64,000 nt of DNA from Xenorhabdus poinarii G6 (GCF_000968175.1 NZ_FO704551.1:2790001-2854000); one strand, 5' to 3'. Shown: positions 8,933 through 18,126, numbered from the stretch's first letter. Notes: generated by a model not told the origin, from the sequence alone. Made by a program: numbers and translations.

Positions 8933-9489
8933 AACGTCACCTCAGAAAAGACACTGACGGAGACGCCATACCGGAGAATATCCCGCACTTCATGGCACTG
9001 CTGATAACAGGAGGAAACCCCATGCAGTGACAATAAATGCGCCTGATGCCATAACGCACGGGCCGCCGGCGCATTCTGCCAGCTCTGCTCAAGCATTGCA
9101 GCCTGACATAATCGCTGTTGCTGTCGTTTCAGTGACAAACGTTCCGACGTGAGCGTGACCGGCTGCGCCCAGACAATTTCGTCATCAAATCGGCCACCGA
9201 GCACTTTTCTGTCCTGCGCGTCAACAATCATGACGGTCAGCGGAAAAAAAGCCCGCTCACACTGACCGGATAACGTCTCCAGTGCCGGCCAGTCCCCCAA
9301 AATGTGAATGACCCTCAGGCGTTGCACCACTTCTGTAATGGTGGAGGCTTCCCCTATCGTCAGGGTATCTGTCAGCAATGGCTGTGACGCTGTCGGATGT
9401 TGTCTCAGGCCGGTTACCTGCGCAGTAAACAATGCCTCATGTACTGCGGTGTCGGCATCATCCGGTGCCGGTAAAAAAATAGGGCTCAT
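8929..9489 (-). CDS. Unknown protein coupled to CbtA-like toxin
   Basis: 186 residues from the ATG at 9489; the frame stays open upstream to 9528. I do not recognise the family. It is soluble, with no signal peptide or membrane segment, and relatively Gln/Leu rich in its second half (SLKRQQQRLCQAAMLEQSW). It overlaps the toxin-like gene by ATGA at 8929-8932 and has the shared RBS-masking leader. By position it could be an antitoxin or a co-expressed accessory protein, but no sequence feature shows this. Confidence 0.55.
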   Translation of the reverse strand: MSPIFLPAPDDADTAVHEALFTAQVTGLRQHPTASQPLLTDTLTIGEASTITEVVQRLRVIHILGDWPALETLSGQCERAFFPLTVMIVDAQDRKVLGGRFDDEIVWAQPVTLTSERLSLKRQQQRLCQAAMLEQSWQNAPAARALWHQAHLLSLHGVSSCYQQCHEVRDILRYGVSVSVFSEVTL

Positions 9490-9492
9490 GAT

Positions 9493-9564
9493 GGTGTTCC
9501 TTGATTTCACGTTAAATAAAGAAAACACCCGCCCGAGGCCGGGAAGGTGTTTTTGCTTCCCTGG
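9493..9564 (-). promoter_or_regulatory. Two-hairpin leader masking the RBS (leader 3)
   Basis: Hairpin 1 is at 9539-9564 (CCGGGAAG against CTTCCCTGG, one bulge). The arm GGTGTT (minus strand, 9524-9529) complements AACACC (9493-9498), which directly follows the GG of the SD. It has the same layout as the other leaders but a shorter pairing. Confidence 0.5.
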
Positions 9565-9609
9565 TCAGGCGCTTAAGAAAAGCGTTAACAGCCTCATGCG
9601 CTGATAACG

Positions 9610-10071
9610 TCAGTGATGATTATTGTTGTTATGAATAAATGACAGGCTGATAGCCGCTTCTTCAGGCTTCAGTGTCATGACCATTCTTATCAGGTCGTTT
9701 TCAGGGTGCTGCTGCGCGTACTCCTGCAATGCACAGAACCGATACGTTTCCTCATTCGGTTCATCCAGCACCACAACACGGGCCAATACGATTGAGGTAA
9801 CCGCCAGTCCGAAAGCATCCGCGGAGAGCGTGACCGTTAATTGCGTGTCCGGCAGGTAAACAGAATAGGTTTCTGCCCGCATCGGCACCAGATAGATCAG
9901 TGACTCAGACACGTGTCGGCTCGTCCACTGTTCAGGCTGGTAATCGCCGTATAACGTTGACGCGGTATTGGCCAGCAGGAACCCCAGAAACAACCGTTCC
10001 AGCGGGGTCTTATCGGGAAATACGGCCGACAGCGCAAGACTGTCCAGCATAATGTGTGCATTATTTGGCAT
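9610..10071 (-). CDS. ArdB/KlcA-like antirestriction protein, copy 1
   Basis: 153 residues from the ATG at 10071 (SD AAGGAG). Family features are a conserved N-terminal helix (ERLFLGFLLANTASTLYGDY), a strand ending LIYLVP, then LSADAFGLAVTSIVL and a closing YRFCALQEYAQQHPE. These match the KlcA/ArdB order (YxGGYW..., LSADAAGIVA, LxxFALEHPEA). ArdB proteins counter type I restriction during conjugation. This copy overlaps the stop of copy 2, so the two are probably translated together. Identity between the copies is moderate, which suggests an old duplication. Confidence 0.65.
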   Translation of the reverse strand: MPNNAHIMLDSLALSAVFPDKTPLERLFLGFLLANTASTLYGDYQPEQWTSRHVSESLIYLVPMRAETYSVYLPDTQLTVTLSADAFGLAVTSIVLARVVVLDEPNEETYRFCALQEYAQQHPENDLIRMVMTLKPEEAAISLSFIHNNNNHH

Positions 10072-10510
10072 CACAGTCTCCTTTTAAGCCCAGAGCCGCC
10101 CGGATGCACTGAGCCTGGGGATGCAGTAACGCCGCATATTCCCGCAGGTTACAAAACTGCTCAGCATACTCGCCTTGCTTCATGAGTGCGGCCAGATAAC
10201 CTAATACGGTCAAGGTCACCATCAATCCGAACGTATCAGCAGAAACTTCGCCGTTAAAGCCCGTTGTATTGACGTTGACAACATATGCATCCGACCGTGT
10301 TGGTACGACATAAGCAACAGTATCTGACACCTTTCGGCACTGCCACCGATCACGCCGATAGTTTTCACATAGCACAGCGGCAGCTTTAACGAACGTGTGC
10401 TCCAACAGCATCCGCTCCAGTGAACTGGTTTGCGAAAAAAGGTCAGCAAAAGGGGAATGTTCAGACACGGGCGCAGTGTGCACCGTGGTCGGGGGTGTAT
10501 TTTGTTGCAT
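10061..10510 (-). CDS. ArdB/KlcA-like antirestriction protein, copy 2
   Basis: 149 residues from the ATG at 10510 (SD CAGGAG at about 10516-10521); the longer frame to 10666 runs through the leader and repeat and is not credible. It shares ERMLLEH, VAYVVPTRSDAY, VSADTFGLMVTLTVLGYL and FCNLREYAALLHP with copy 1. This is the promoter-proximal gene of the pair and carries leader 4 and structured repeat copy A upstream. Confidence 0.65.
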   Translation of the reverse strand: MQQNTPPTTVHTAPVSEHSPFADLFSQTSSLERMLLEHTFVKAAAVLCENYRRDRWQCRKVSDTVAYVVPTRSDAYVVNVNTTGFNGEVSADTFGLMVTLTVLGYLAALMKQGEYAEQFCNLREYAALLHPQAQCIRAALGLKGDCDAK

Positions 10511-10572
10511 GGTATTCTCCTGAATAAAAAACGGAGAACACCGACCCAATGGGAAACGTATTCCCCGTTGGG
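10511..10572 (-). promoter_or_regulatory. Two-hairpin leader masking the RBS (leader 4)
   Basis: Hairpin 1 at 10545-10572 pairs CCCAA-GGGAA with TTCCC-TTGGG. The arm GGTGTTCTCC (minus strand, 10533-10542) complements GGAGAATACC (10511-10520) with one wobble pair. The latter contains the SD and abuts the ATG. A T6 run lies in the loop. Confidence 0.7.
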
Positions 10573-10630
10573 TGACTGGCCGGCTGGCCATGATGGATAA
10601 AATTAAACAACCTTCATCGTCATCAGACTG

Positions 10631-10744
10631 ACGATATCTGCTTCCAAAGGTGCGCAGATGTACCACACGGTCGTGTACTCCCTTGCAGGCTACAGGAGTA
10701 TTGCTGTCGCTGCCCGAAGGTGATCCTTACAAGCGACCGGATCA
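10631..10744. repeat. Structured repeat, copy A
   Basis: Nested inverted repeats: ATCTGC/GCAGAT (10636-10641, 10654-10659), ACACG/CGTGT (10665-10669, 10672-10676), CTCC/GGAG around TTGCAGGCTAC, then TGATCC/GGATCA (10721-10726, 10739-10744). It lies upstream of leader 4. Copies B (18013) and C (44456) share the plan with compensating changes. Confidence 0.7.
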
Positions 10745-11182
10745 TCGATAAGTCTGACTACGCTAATAAACGGACATCATCAGGTCAATGGGTAATTCAT
10801 TTTCTGGGACAGAAAATAAGGTTGGGAGATAGGTTGGAATTTAGGTGACCACATTGAATGATATTGGGTGATCTGCTTTGAGCGAGAAGCGGACATTGCC
10901 TGTTCTTATCAATCATAGCAATCAACTAAAATGACGACTGCCAAAGCGGTGCCAATGCCTTCGGCCATTAAATCGTCTGTGTGATGGCTGAACAACTAGC
11001 TGTCTCAAAAAGTTCGTGGAACTAAAACGGAAAACCGGACCCGACGCCACAGTCATCTGGGTAGCGTCTGTCCGGAAGCTTTCGAAAAGTCCTCACCGTG
11101 AGGGCAGCGAATGTCTACGAGGCGTGGTCATTCCAATATTATTCTGAAATAATCTAATTTTGGAGCCAGTTAATCAGGGGGA
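10745..11182. other. Gene-free stretch left of the defence cargo
   Basis: No supported gene. It lies between structured repeat copy A and the metallopeptidase gene. A small hairpin CCTCACCGTGAGG is present near 11092. It is probably a junction left when the 11-18 kb cargo entered. Confidence 0.5.
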
Positions 11183-12304
11183 ATGCAGGTGAGTGAACAC
11201 AGTGAGTCGGTGAAAGATTATATACAGATAAACCTGTTCTCAAAAACAGGTGAAATTTTCTTCAACTATGAAGATGCAGAGGATGATATTTATCAAAAAC
11301 TGAACGCGATAGGGATCCGGCTGACCAAAAATTATATTCCAGGAGATTCAAGTTTTTATCTTGTGGAAAGTCAGCGAGTTCAGGCTGCCGCTGTTCATAC
11401 CCATCATATCGTTCTGGTCTACAAAGGGATGCTGGAGTACATATTTCGTACGGCATCTATGATGACCGGCGTTGAATGTCGTCAGAGAGAGCCAGCCACA
11501 AAAAGATTTATGCCTTGGGAAAATAATATGGGCAGTTGGTTGCAGGGTGGCGAGTTTGAATGGAAAAATGAGAAGTCCTGGTGGTTATGGGAGCCAGACT
11601 ACCGTCTAGTTTTTAATGAATTCGTTGAAACGTTGTTCGTATTCCTGGTTCTCCATGAGATTGGTCATTTCCATAACTTACATGGTGAGAGAAGAACGCT
11701 TAACAAAAAGGGAGATACACCAACCACATCTGATAGTTTTTTCATTCACCGCGCTGTTGATGAGGGGGATGATAAAATACTTGCTGATCGGATTGCAGGT
11801 CATGTCAGGGAAATCGTTGCTGATACCTTTGCGTTTCAGTTCATGGTGAACGAACGTAAATACGATTTTTTCCCGGAATTAAGGCTACCTGCTATTGATT
11901 CGGATTCACGAAGTGCTATGGAAGTGACAAACTTCGCATACTGCCTCTATGCCGTAGCTGCATATTTCTGGGCTTTACATTATCGCAGTCCCATGACTAA
12001 TGACTCTCAGGTGAATAGTTACCCTTCCCATGCTTTCAGGCTTGTGAGTATCGAAGCTACTTCATTAGAGCACGGTCTGTGTGCAGACCGGCACGATCCG
12101 GCTGCAGGGCTAAAGCTTGGAATACAAAATTATCTAACTAAATTACCTATTGCCTCTGGCAATACTGATTTTATCGACTGGCGTCGCTCGGTAGACAATA
12201 AAGCTAGTGAGGCGCATTACTTTAAAATCTGTAATATTACAAAGCATTGGTCGAATATGGTTTTTGGTGTTCGCGACGAACACTGGTTGAATCACCACGG
12301 ATAA
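11183..12304 (+). CDS. HExxH zinc metallopeptidase, ImmA/gluzincin-like
   Basis: 373 residues. The zinc-binding helix is VLHEIGHFHNLHGER near residue 160, and a second motif REIVADTFAFQFM about 50 residues later resembles the E-x-x-A-D-x-F-A element of ImmA/IrrE-type peptidases. No signal peptide is seen, so it should act in the cytoplasm. The ATG at 11183 has a G-rich tract only two bases upstream; the GTG at 11189 would be better spaced. It is a plus-strand gene inside a minus-strand element and lies next to a CoiA-like nuclease gene and SIR2-HerA. Host defence or phage-sensing proteolysis is plausible but inferred; I cannot assign it to Lit or another named family. Confidence 0.6.
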   Translation: MQVSEHSESVKDYIQINLFSKTGEIFFNYEDAEDDIYQKLNAIGIRLTKNYIPGDSSFYLVESQRVQAAAVHTHHIVLVYKGMLEYIFRTASMMTGVECRQREPATKRFMPWENNMGSWLQGGEFEWKNEKSWWLWEPDYRLVFNEFVETLFVFLVLHEIGHFHNLHGERRTLNKKGDTPTTSDSFFIHRAVDEGDDKILADRIAGHVREIVADTFAFQFMVNERKYDFFPELRLPAIDSDSRSAMEVTNFAYCLYAVAAYFWALHYRSPMTNDSQVNSYPSHAFRLVSIEATSLEHGLCADRHDPAAGLKLGIQNYLTKLPIASGNTDFIDWRRSVDNKASEAHYFKICNITKHWSNMVFGVRDEHWLNHHG

Positions 12305-12496
12305 TCTAGATACTTCCGAGCCGTTGATAATATTGGTTTTCGTATTCAGCAAGTGTCATCTGATTACTCGAACTCAATGCGGGGCAGCTCAGCTTAGCAG
12401 TGAGAGCAGCCCTACCCCTAGCTCTGTATAGAATTGCAGCATTTTGTTCTAAATGCTTGTAAAAAAATCAGTAGATAGCATATAAATAACATGAGG

Positions 12497-14119
12497 CTAA
12501 ATTACTAGTGCTAATATAAGAGAACCTTTTCTTATTAAGTGATTCTTGCTAACAGAAATGATACCCATCTTAGCAAAGGGTGTTAATGCATCTTGAATCA
12601 TCCTATCTTCAGCAATAAGTGAGTCAAGGGTAGATAATGCATCTTGAATTATTCTATCTTCATCAACAAGTGAATCAAAGGTAGTAATTGAAGTATTTAA
12701 ATCTTTAAACTCTTTCGATAGGTATCGATATTGTTCTGATAAATCATATTTTCCTGCGAGTTCAATAAATAAATCGTGATAATATATCTTCTGGCTAACA
12801 GGGTAAGCATCCACCATTTCTGCTAAATGACTTAACACTATTATATCCAATGCTTGGAATGGCCAGAGCATGCGATACTCCCTCTTCTTCAAGATATCAG
12901 GGAATGAAGGATTTTTTTTATTTTGGCTAGGTATAAATAACTCTTTGTTAATCATCCATCTTTTCCATTTCTGATAGTCCCGATTAAAGTAACATTGACG
13001 GTTATCTAAGTATTCGGATGCGAGTTTGGTCACCTCACCCTTTAGATATACTGACCTTACTCTTTTATGATAGACATGCTTGCAATCAGATATGAATTGT
13101 AACTTTATTTTATTAAATTTCGCGGATAATGATGGATGCTTAATCCAAGTCCACTTTGATGCATTCGATTCATTTGAATAATGACGACAAACTATACTTC
13201 TGTCATCTTGATAATTTAGAGTAAATATCTCTTCGGTAAAAGAATAGATAATCGATATCACACGATTATTACTATATCCTTCGATTACCGCATAGTCACT
13301 TGATTCATAACAAAGTAAAACCTTGTCACAGGTTATATTCCTTTTGGAATAGATCAACAGTCTTTCTTTATAAGATTGTCCTGCATAAATATACTCCATC
13401 TCTTTATGTATATTGGGTAAGTGAATTTTTTTGCTAGATATGGCCTTCCGAAGCGATGATAAAGCCCTGTTTCTTCTTTCTGCCTTTTTATTCCTTTTCT
13501 CTTCTTCTATCTGTTTAAAATACTCGATTTTCTTAATTTCAAGTTCTGAGTGATAAATCCATTTGTATTCAACGAGATTATTTCTTACTAGAGAGATCCA
13601 TTCAGAGATGCTATTACCTTTAGCAAGAGGAAAGTAGTACTCAATTGAATCAATCTGTTGGTCAATGTAATACCGTTCTTTATCCTCATCACATTTGTGA
13701 GTAACACAAACTTCAATAGCTACATCGCCAGTATCTGTCGCAAGATATACGTCTGCCAGGTAGGGCCCGATCCTATATTCTAGTACTGACTTTTTAACTT
13801 CAGTTGTTAGGTCAGAAATGACGATATCTGTTTTGTCGATGGTTATCTCATTTGCTGGAAGAGTAATTTCAGATAGCGAAGAAAAATGTAGCTGCATCGC
13901 TATATGTAACTGCGTCATTCGACAGTCACGGCTTTCTTCCTTTGTAGTATGAGAAAAGTGGTGTGCGACGATTTTCCCATTATTCCTTGCAATGAGGGTA
14001 TCACCACAGTGCTTACAAACACAGTTACAGCGCTTTCCGTTCGGCACTGAATCTACGTGAACTATTGTGTTTGAATCATTATGAAGGGCATATTCAAAAA
14101 GCATCCGTACTGTCCACAT
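12497..14119 (-). CDS. CoiA-like nuclease-domain protein
   Basis: 540 residues. The N terminus has a zinc-ribbon-like CVCKHCGDTLIARNNGKI followed by HHFSH, as in CoiA-like competence proteins. Next comes a region with H-I-A-M-Q and then YLADVYLATDTGDVAIEV, which fits the D...E-x-[VQ] core of a PD-(D/E)xK nuclease fold. A coiled-coil-like charged stretch (EIKKIEYFKQIEEEKRNKKAERR) follows near residue 200. The C-terminal 340 residues are unrecognised. Residues about 479-512 are two tandem 17-residue repeats encoded by 51-bp units. Base composition is far more AT rich than the ICE backbone, so it is a recent acquisition, probably a defence effector. Confidence 0.6.
   Translation of the reverse strand: MWTVRMLFEYALHNDSNTIVHVDSVPNGKRCNCVCKHCGDTLIARNNGKIVAHHFSHTTKEESRDCRMTQLHIAMQLHFSSLSEITLPANEITIDKTDIVISDLTTEVKKSVLEYRIGPYLADVYLATDTGDVAIEVCVTHKCDEDKERYYIDQQIDSIEYYFPLAKGNSISEWISLVRNNLVEYKWIYHSELEIKKIEYFKQIEEEKRNKKAERRNRALSSLRKAISSKKIHLPNIHKEMEYIYAGQSYKERLLIYSKRNITCDKVLLCYESSDYAVIEGYSNNRVISIIYSFTEEIFTLNYQDDRSIVCRHYSNESNASKWTWIKHPSLSAKFNKIKLQFISDCKHVYHKRVRSVYLKGEVTKLASEYLDNRQCYFNRDYQKWKRWMINKELFIPSQNKKNPSFPDILKKREYRMLWPFQALDIIVLSHLAEMVDAYPVSQKIYYHDLFIELAGKYDLSEQYRYLSKEFKDLNTSITTFDSLVDEDRIIQDALSTLDSLIAEDRMIQDALTPFAKMGIISVSKNHLIRKGSLILALVI
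12584..12685 (-). repeat. Two tandem 51-bp units inside the CoiA-like gene
   Basis: Units 12584-12634 and 12635-12685 differ at only a few positions and keep the frame, giving two copies of a 17-residue block (DSL..EDR.IQDAL). Confidence 0.8.
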
Positions 14120-14352
14120 CCTAATTTATCTATATACTTAATTAGACATATCTAGATCCGGTTTCTATTGTCTACCTATTCAGACCACTCATCAAGCTTA
14201 GCAACCCATTCTTATCCCACTTTAATTTAATATGTCGTTATCTCTCACTTAATCAAAGCATCAATTGATGTGATGGACGTTCCCTTCTTCAGTGGCTGAC
14301 AGTGTCATCTTTAACTTGATACTGAGTATATTGCATTTCGGGAGATCCTCTC

Positions 14353-14535
14353 ATGAACACAATTAAAGTGGTGGGCATTGATCTCGCCAAAAACGTTTTC
14401 CAAGTCTGTGTCTGGTTAACGGATAACTCTGTGGCCTGGAATAAAAAAATCTCACGGCAAAAATTGCTGGATACGCTCAGGGCGTTTCCGCTCAATACCC
14501 TCATTGCGATGGAAGCTTGCCAAGGCGCCAACTAA
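14353..14535 (+). pseudogene. IS110-family transposase fragment
   Basis: Sixty residues of the N-terminal DEDD RuvC-like domain (VVGIDLAKNVFQVC, then LIAMEACQGAN) end at a stop just after the EAC motif, where the family continues for about 280 more residues. It is a truncated, non-functional remnant between the CoiA-like gene and the SIR2 gene. The 195 bases that follow hold no recognisable transposase. Confidence 0.8.
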
Positions 14536-14730
14536 AATTGGTCACATCAGGACTATTTTTATAGGAGATCGACCTAGACGCTAAAGGAACTTGTGGAGCC
14601 TCCGGTCAGACTGAATACCGGTTTGCTTATCTGAGTCATCATCCCATACCAATAACATATAAACATTATACATGCGATGTCGTAGTATGTAGGATGATTT
14701 TTATCCATCACACATAAGGAACAGCATAGC

Positions 14731-15777
14731 ATGGCTCTTCAGCGGGCGTACTACGGTCAGGACAGAGATCGGGAGTTTTTCGAGCGAATTTTCCAGTCTG
14801 CTAACATCAATTTTCTTATCGGCTCAGGCGCTTCCCTTCCTGCAATTAAAGTTCTTGGTGATATTGAGAATGAACTCGAAGCCCTTGTGCGGTCAGAGAA
14901 TGATGAAGAATACTTCAACAAAGCAGAAGAATTTCTCAGCGACATATGGAGGGCAAATAATGTTCTTCTCAAACGAAACCAGCCTAGTGAAGAACTCCTC
15001 CCAGATATCGCGCAAGAGGTTAAGGTGACTCAGTGTAACTATACAAAGTTTATGCGGGCGCTTGAAATGCTCCTGACACGGCGACGAACAGGGCTGTTAC
15101 CTCGTAGGATTAATTTATTTACGACCAACTATGACCTGTTTATTGAGAATGCAGCGGTTACCAACAACAATATTATTCTTAACGATGGCTTCCGCCAGCG
15201 TGCCGATATCTATAATCGAATGATATTTGATGCAAAATGCTTTTATCAAACGATCCATGCCACCGGAAATCTGTATAATTACAGCGTAGAACTACCTACC
15301 GTTAATCTGATAAAACTTCATGGTTCCCTCTCCTGGCATAGTTTTGAAAAAAATATATATTACTCAATTAAGGAGTTTAAGCCGACGTCTTTTGACAGCC
15401 TAGTTAAAAGGCAGGAGTGGGTCACTTCGCATCAGCTTGTTCTTCCAAGAAAAGACAAATTCCGTGAAACTGTGTTGGACAATATCTATTACGATTTGCT
15501 GCGCACTTACGCCAATGAACTGGATAAGGAAGGCACGTTACTGGTAGTTTTCGGCTTTTCGTTTGCGGATGAACATATTGAAACGCTTACGAAAAAAGCT
15601 TTACGCAATGCTACGCTAAAGATTGTTATTTTTGCTTATGATGACGCTGCACGCTTCCATTTCATTGATAAATTTAGTGATTACTCAAATGTCGACGTGG
15701 TTTATACTCCTGGTGTTTCCCTCGACTTTTCGAAACTGACTGAAATTATTACCTGTTTTTTAGGAGAGAGGAAATGA
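14731..15777 (+). CDS. SIR2-domain protein of a SIR2-HerA defence pair
   Basis: 348 residues with a complete SIR2 NAD-binding signature: FLIGSGASLP (GSGAS at 31-35), FTTNYD (131-135), KLHGS (195-199) with the catalytic His, and FGFSFADEH near 270. In described SIR2-HerA systems the SIR2 subunit degrades NAD+ or acts as a nuclease in a large complex with HerA after phage infection. The stop overlaps the HerA start by ATGA (15774-15777), indicating coupled translation. The pair lies in the cargo segment with other candidate defence genes. Confidence 0.85.
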   Translation: MALQRAYYGQDRDREFFERIFQSANINFLIGSGASLPAIKVLGDIENELEALVRSENDEEYFNKAEEFLSDIWRANNVLLKRNQPSEELLPDIAQEVKVTQCNYTKFMRALEMLLTRRRTGLLPRRINLFTTNYDLFIENAAVTNNNIILNDGFRQRADIYNRMIFDAKCFYQTIHATGNLYNYSVELPTVNLIKLHGSLSWHSFEKNIYYSIKEFKPTSFDSLVKRQEWVTSHQLVLPRKDKFRETVLDNIYYDLLRTYANELDKEGTLLVVFGFSFADEHIETLTKKALRNATLKIVIFAYDDAARFHFIDKFSDYSNVDVVYTPGVSLDFSKLTEIITCFLGERK

Positions 15778-17630
15778 CGTTCGCTCTTGTTAATGAAGAG
15801 GCAATATTAAGAATCGGAGAGGTCTGTGAGGTATCAGGCAGAACGGTGAGCGTACTGGTTGATAAAAACAAAAATCTCAGCGATCTTTTTTTTCACGGGA
15901 AAGTACTCAAAAATGTTTCAGTAGGTAGTTTCATTGAAATAAAAAAAGGATTTGTGAGCCTAATTGCTAAAGTGGAAACTGAAAAAATCGTCGAAGAAAA
16001 GCCCTCTTCCGGCAGCGGAAGTGATTCGCTGCGTTATCGTAGATATCTGACTGCTACCCTTTCAGGATACATTGATCGCTACGGTAGGTTCACGGGCGGG
16101 ACGCGCGAGCTCCCTTTGATAGGTAACGAGGCCTTCATTCTTACTGAAGAAACCCTTCAGCTTATTCACTCCATTACAGATGCAAGTAAGGGCGGACTGC
16201 AATTCTCGCGTACAGATCTGGAGGATATTGATATCACCCTTCCGGTCAGTGGCCTACTCAATTCACACATTGCTATTTTCGGTAATACGGGCAGCGGGAA
16301 ATCAAATACGCTCGCTGCCCTTTACCAGCACGGCTATAAAGCGCTGGGTGAGCTACTTGGCGAGGGTTTTAAACAACAGGCACGCTTTATACTGCTTGAT
16401 TTTAATGGTGAATACGGCTGGGAGGACTGCATCACGCGTGACAAGGTTGTATATAACCTTAACACACATCGTAATGACGGCGATCGTATACCGATGCCTG
16501 CGGGTGTGTTACTTGAACATGAAATTCTCTCCGTGCTGACAGATGCGACAGATAAAACGCAGAAGCCTTTTCTGAAGCGCGTTCTTGAATTCAGGCAGTA
16601 TGTTGAAGCAAAAGAAAATCCTCAGGCTTATTTTCGCGGAATTCTAACAAGACGGGTGACTGAAACTCTTTTCAGATGTGAAAAGAAGAAAAGCGATGAT
16701 CTCATTGATTTATTCCGTCCAGTATTAAAGGATGAAAATCTCACCGCTGACATTAATTTTTATTTTAAAAATGGGGGAGTATGGCGAACGAATTCTGGTA
16801 TTCATTTCAATAAAGAAGAAGATACACGACAGTGTAATATGTACCATAAAGCTGAGGCCTATAAATTTCCTGATGACCTTATGGAAGAAATGCTAGATTA
16901 CATGTATCTGCAGTTGATCATCGAATATCTGTCCAACCGCTCAAATCCTGAACATCTTTCTCCGGTCATCAACAGAATGCGCGGGATACGCAAGGATATA
17001 AGGAAAATATTTGATACCTCAGCCGGTGATGATCTCTGGAAAACTAAAAATTTTGTCGTATTGAATTTGAACATGGTCAATCTCACCATGAAAAAAACTT
17101 TACCCTTACTGCTGGCAAAGTGGGCTTACTCGGTAAAAAAATCAAGCCAGATTCCGTCTACACTACATCTAATTATCGATGAGGCGCATAATATACTTTC
17201 CAGTGCATCATACCGTGAATCTGAAAACTGGAAGGATTACAGGCTCGAAACATTTGAGGAAATAATCAAAGAAGGCAGGAAGTTTGGCGTTTTTGTAACT
17301 ATTTCCAGTCAGCGTCCAAACGATATATCCCCGACAATTATTTCTCAGGCGCATAACTACTTCATTCACCGACTGATAAACCAAAACGATCTCTACGCAA
17401 TCGAGAAGTCAGTTTCTTATATTGATCATCTTACTGAGGAATCAATTCCAACGCTTGCAACCGGCACCTGTATATTCAGCGGCGTGGTTTGCCCGATGCC
17501 ACTGAAACTGCGTATTGCAGAGCTTGGAGAAAACGAGAAACCGCGGAGTCATACTCTGACTTTTGAGGAGTTGGCTCGTCTGAATTCTTTACCGTTTGAT
17601 GAGCAACTAAATGGTGGAGTGCCTGACTAG
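15774..17630 (+). CDS. HerA-like ATPase of a SIR2-HerA defence pair
   Basis: 618 residues. An N-terminal beta-barrel-like HAS domain is followed by DUF87/HerA with Walker A GNTGSGKS at 170-177, an ARFILLDFNGEYG block near 213, and Walker B HLIIDEAHN near 465. An arginine-finger-like FVTISSQRP and the closing ATGTCIFSG typical of HerA are also present. HerA forms hexameric rings that translocate DNA; with the adjacent SIR2 protein it makes a known anti-phage assembly. All core motifs are intact, so the pair looks functional. It starts inside the SIR2 stop codon. Confidence 0.88.
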   Translation: MTFALVNEEAILRIGEVCEVSGRTVSVLVDKNKNLSDLFFHGKVLKNVSVGSFIEIKKGFVSLIAKVETEKIVEEKPSSGSGSDSLRYRRYLTATLSGYIDRYGRFTGGTRELPLIGNEAFILTEETLQLIHSITDASKGGLQFSRTDLEDIDITLPVSGLLNSHIAIFGNTGSGKSNTLAALYQHGYKALGELLGEGFKQQARFILLDFNGEYGWEDCITRDKVVYNLNTHRNDGDRIPMPAGVLLEHEILSVLTDATDKTQKPFLKRVLEFRQYVEAKENPQAYFRGILTRRVTETLFRCEKKKSDDLIDLFRPVLKDENLTADINFYFKNGGVWRTNSGIHFNKEEDTRQCNMYHKAEAYKFPDDLMEEMLDYMYLQLIIEYLSNRSNPEHLSPVINRMRGIRKDIRKIFDTSAGDDLWKTKNFVVLNLNMVNLTMKKTLPLLLAKWAYSVKKSSQIPSTLHLIIDEAHNILSSASYRESENWKDYRLETFEEIIKEGRKFGVFVTISSQRPNDISPTIISQAHNYFIHRLINQNDLYAIEKSVSYIDHLTEESIPTLATGTCIFSGVVCPMPLKLRIAELGENEKPRSHTLTFEELARLNSLPFDEQLNGGVPD

Positions 17631-18012
17631 TTAAAGAGCATCGTACAGGCAGAATGTCAGTTAATGGCCTCTTTTTCGCGGTTTCACTGGGTAATTCGGG
17701 GATCAAATCGGTCGTAAAGGCAGGCCGGGCGTGTTCTGGACGTTGGTCGCCTGACGGCGTCACTTGGTAATCGCGCTGCGTTTACGCAAGTGACGCCGCA
17801 CTGCTGTGGACGCTGAAAATATTGACGTCATCTGATCCTGATGTGCCATCACTGTACAGGATTCAGAACGTTTATCGTGCGTGACTTAAAACGTGGGTTA
17901 ATGTCATACCTCATTCGGATCGAAGCAAAGAAGGTTCTGCCCGTATTGTGTGGTAAGCCGATTGTTCATAACACCGGATAACTTTCATCGCCGGACAGTG
18001 GGTTATTTACCC
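17631..18012. other. Gene-free stretch with a long inverted repeat
   Basis: No supported gene. An 11-base inverted repeat (GGCGTCACTTG at 17756-17766 and its complement at 17787-17797) encloses about 20 bases and could terminate or bind a protein. Confidence 0.5.
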
Positions 18013-18126
18013 GACGATATCTGCTTCCAAAAGTGCGCAGATGTACCGCATTGTGATGCACTCCCTTGCAGGCTACGGGAGTTTTGTTTCGCCATCTAAT
18101 CGGTGATCCTTACAGGCGATGGATCA
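18013..18126. repeat. Structured repeat, copy B
   Basis: Same plan as copy A: ATCTGC/GCAGAT (18019-18024, 18037-18042), GCAT/ATGC (18048-18051, 18056-18059), CTCCC/GGGAG (18061-18065, 18077-18081), TGATCC/GGATCA (18104-18109, 18121-18126). Here no backbone gene starts beside it; it abuts the cargo segment instead. The following 280 bases up to the HlyD gene are AT rich and show no gene. Confidence 0.7.

Noticed and set aside
11183..12304. Assignment of the HEIGH protein to the Lit phage-exclusion peptidase
   Set aside because: Only the HExxH motif is shared by eye; the second motif fits ImmA/IrrE-type peptidases better, so no named family is given.
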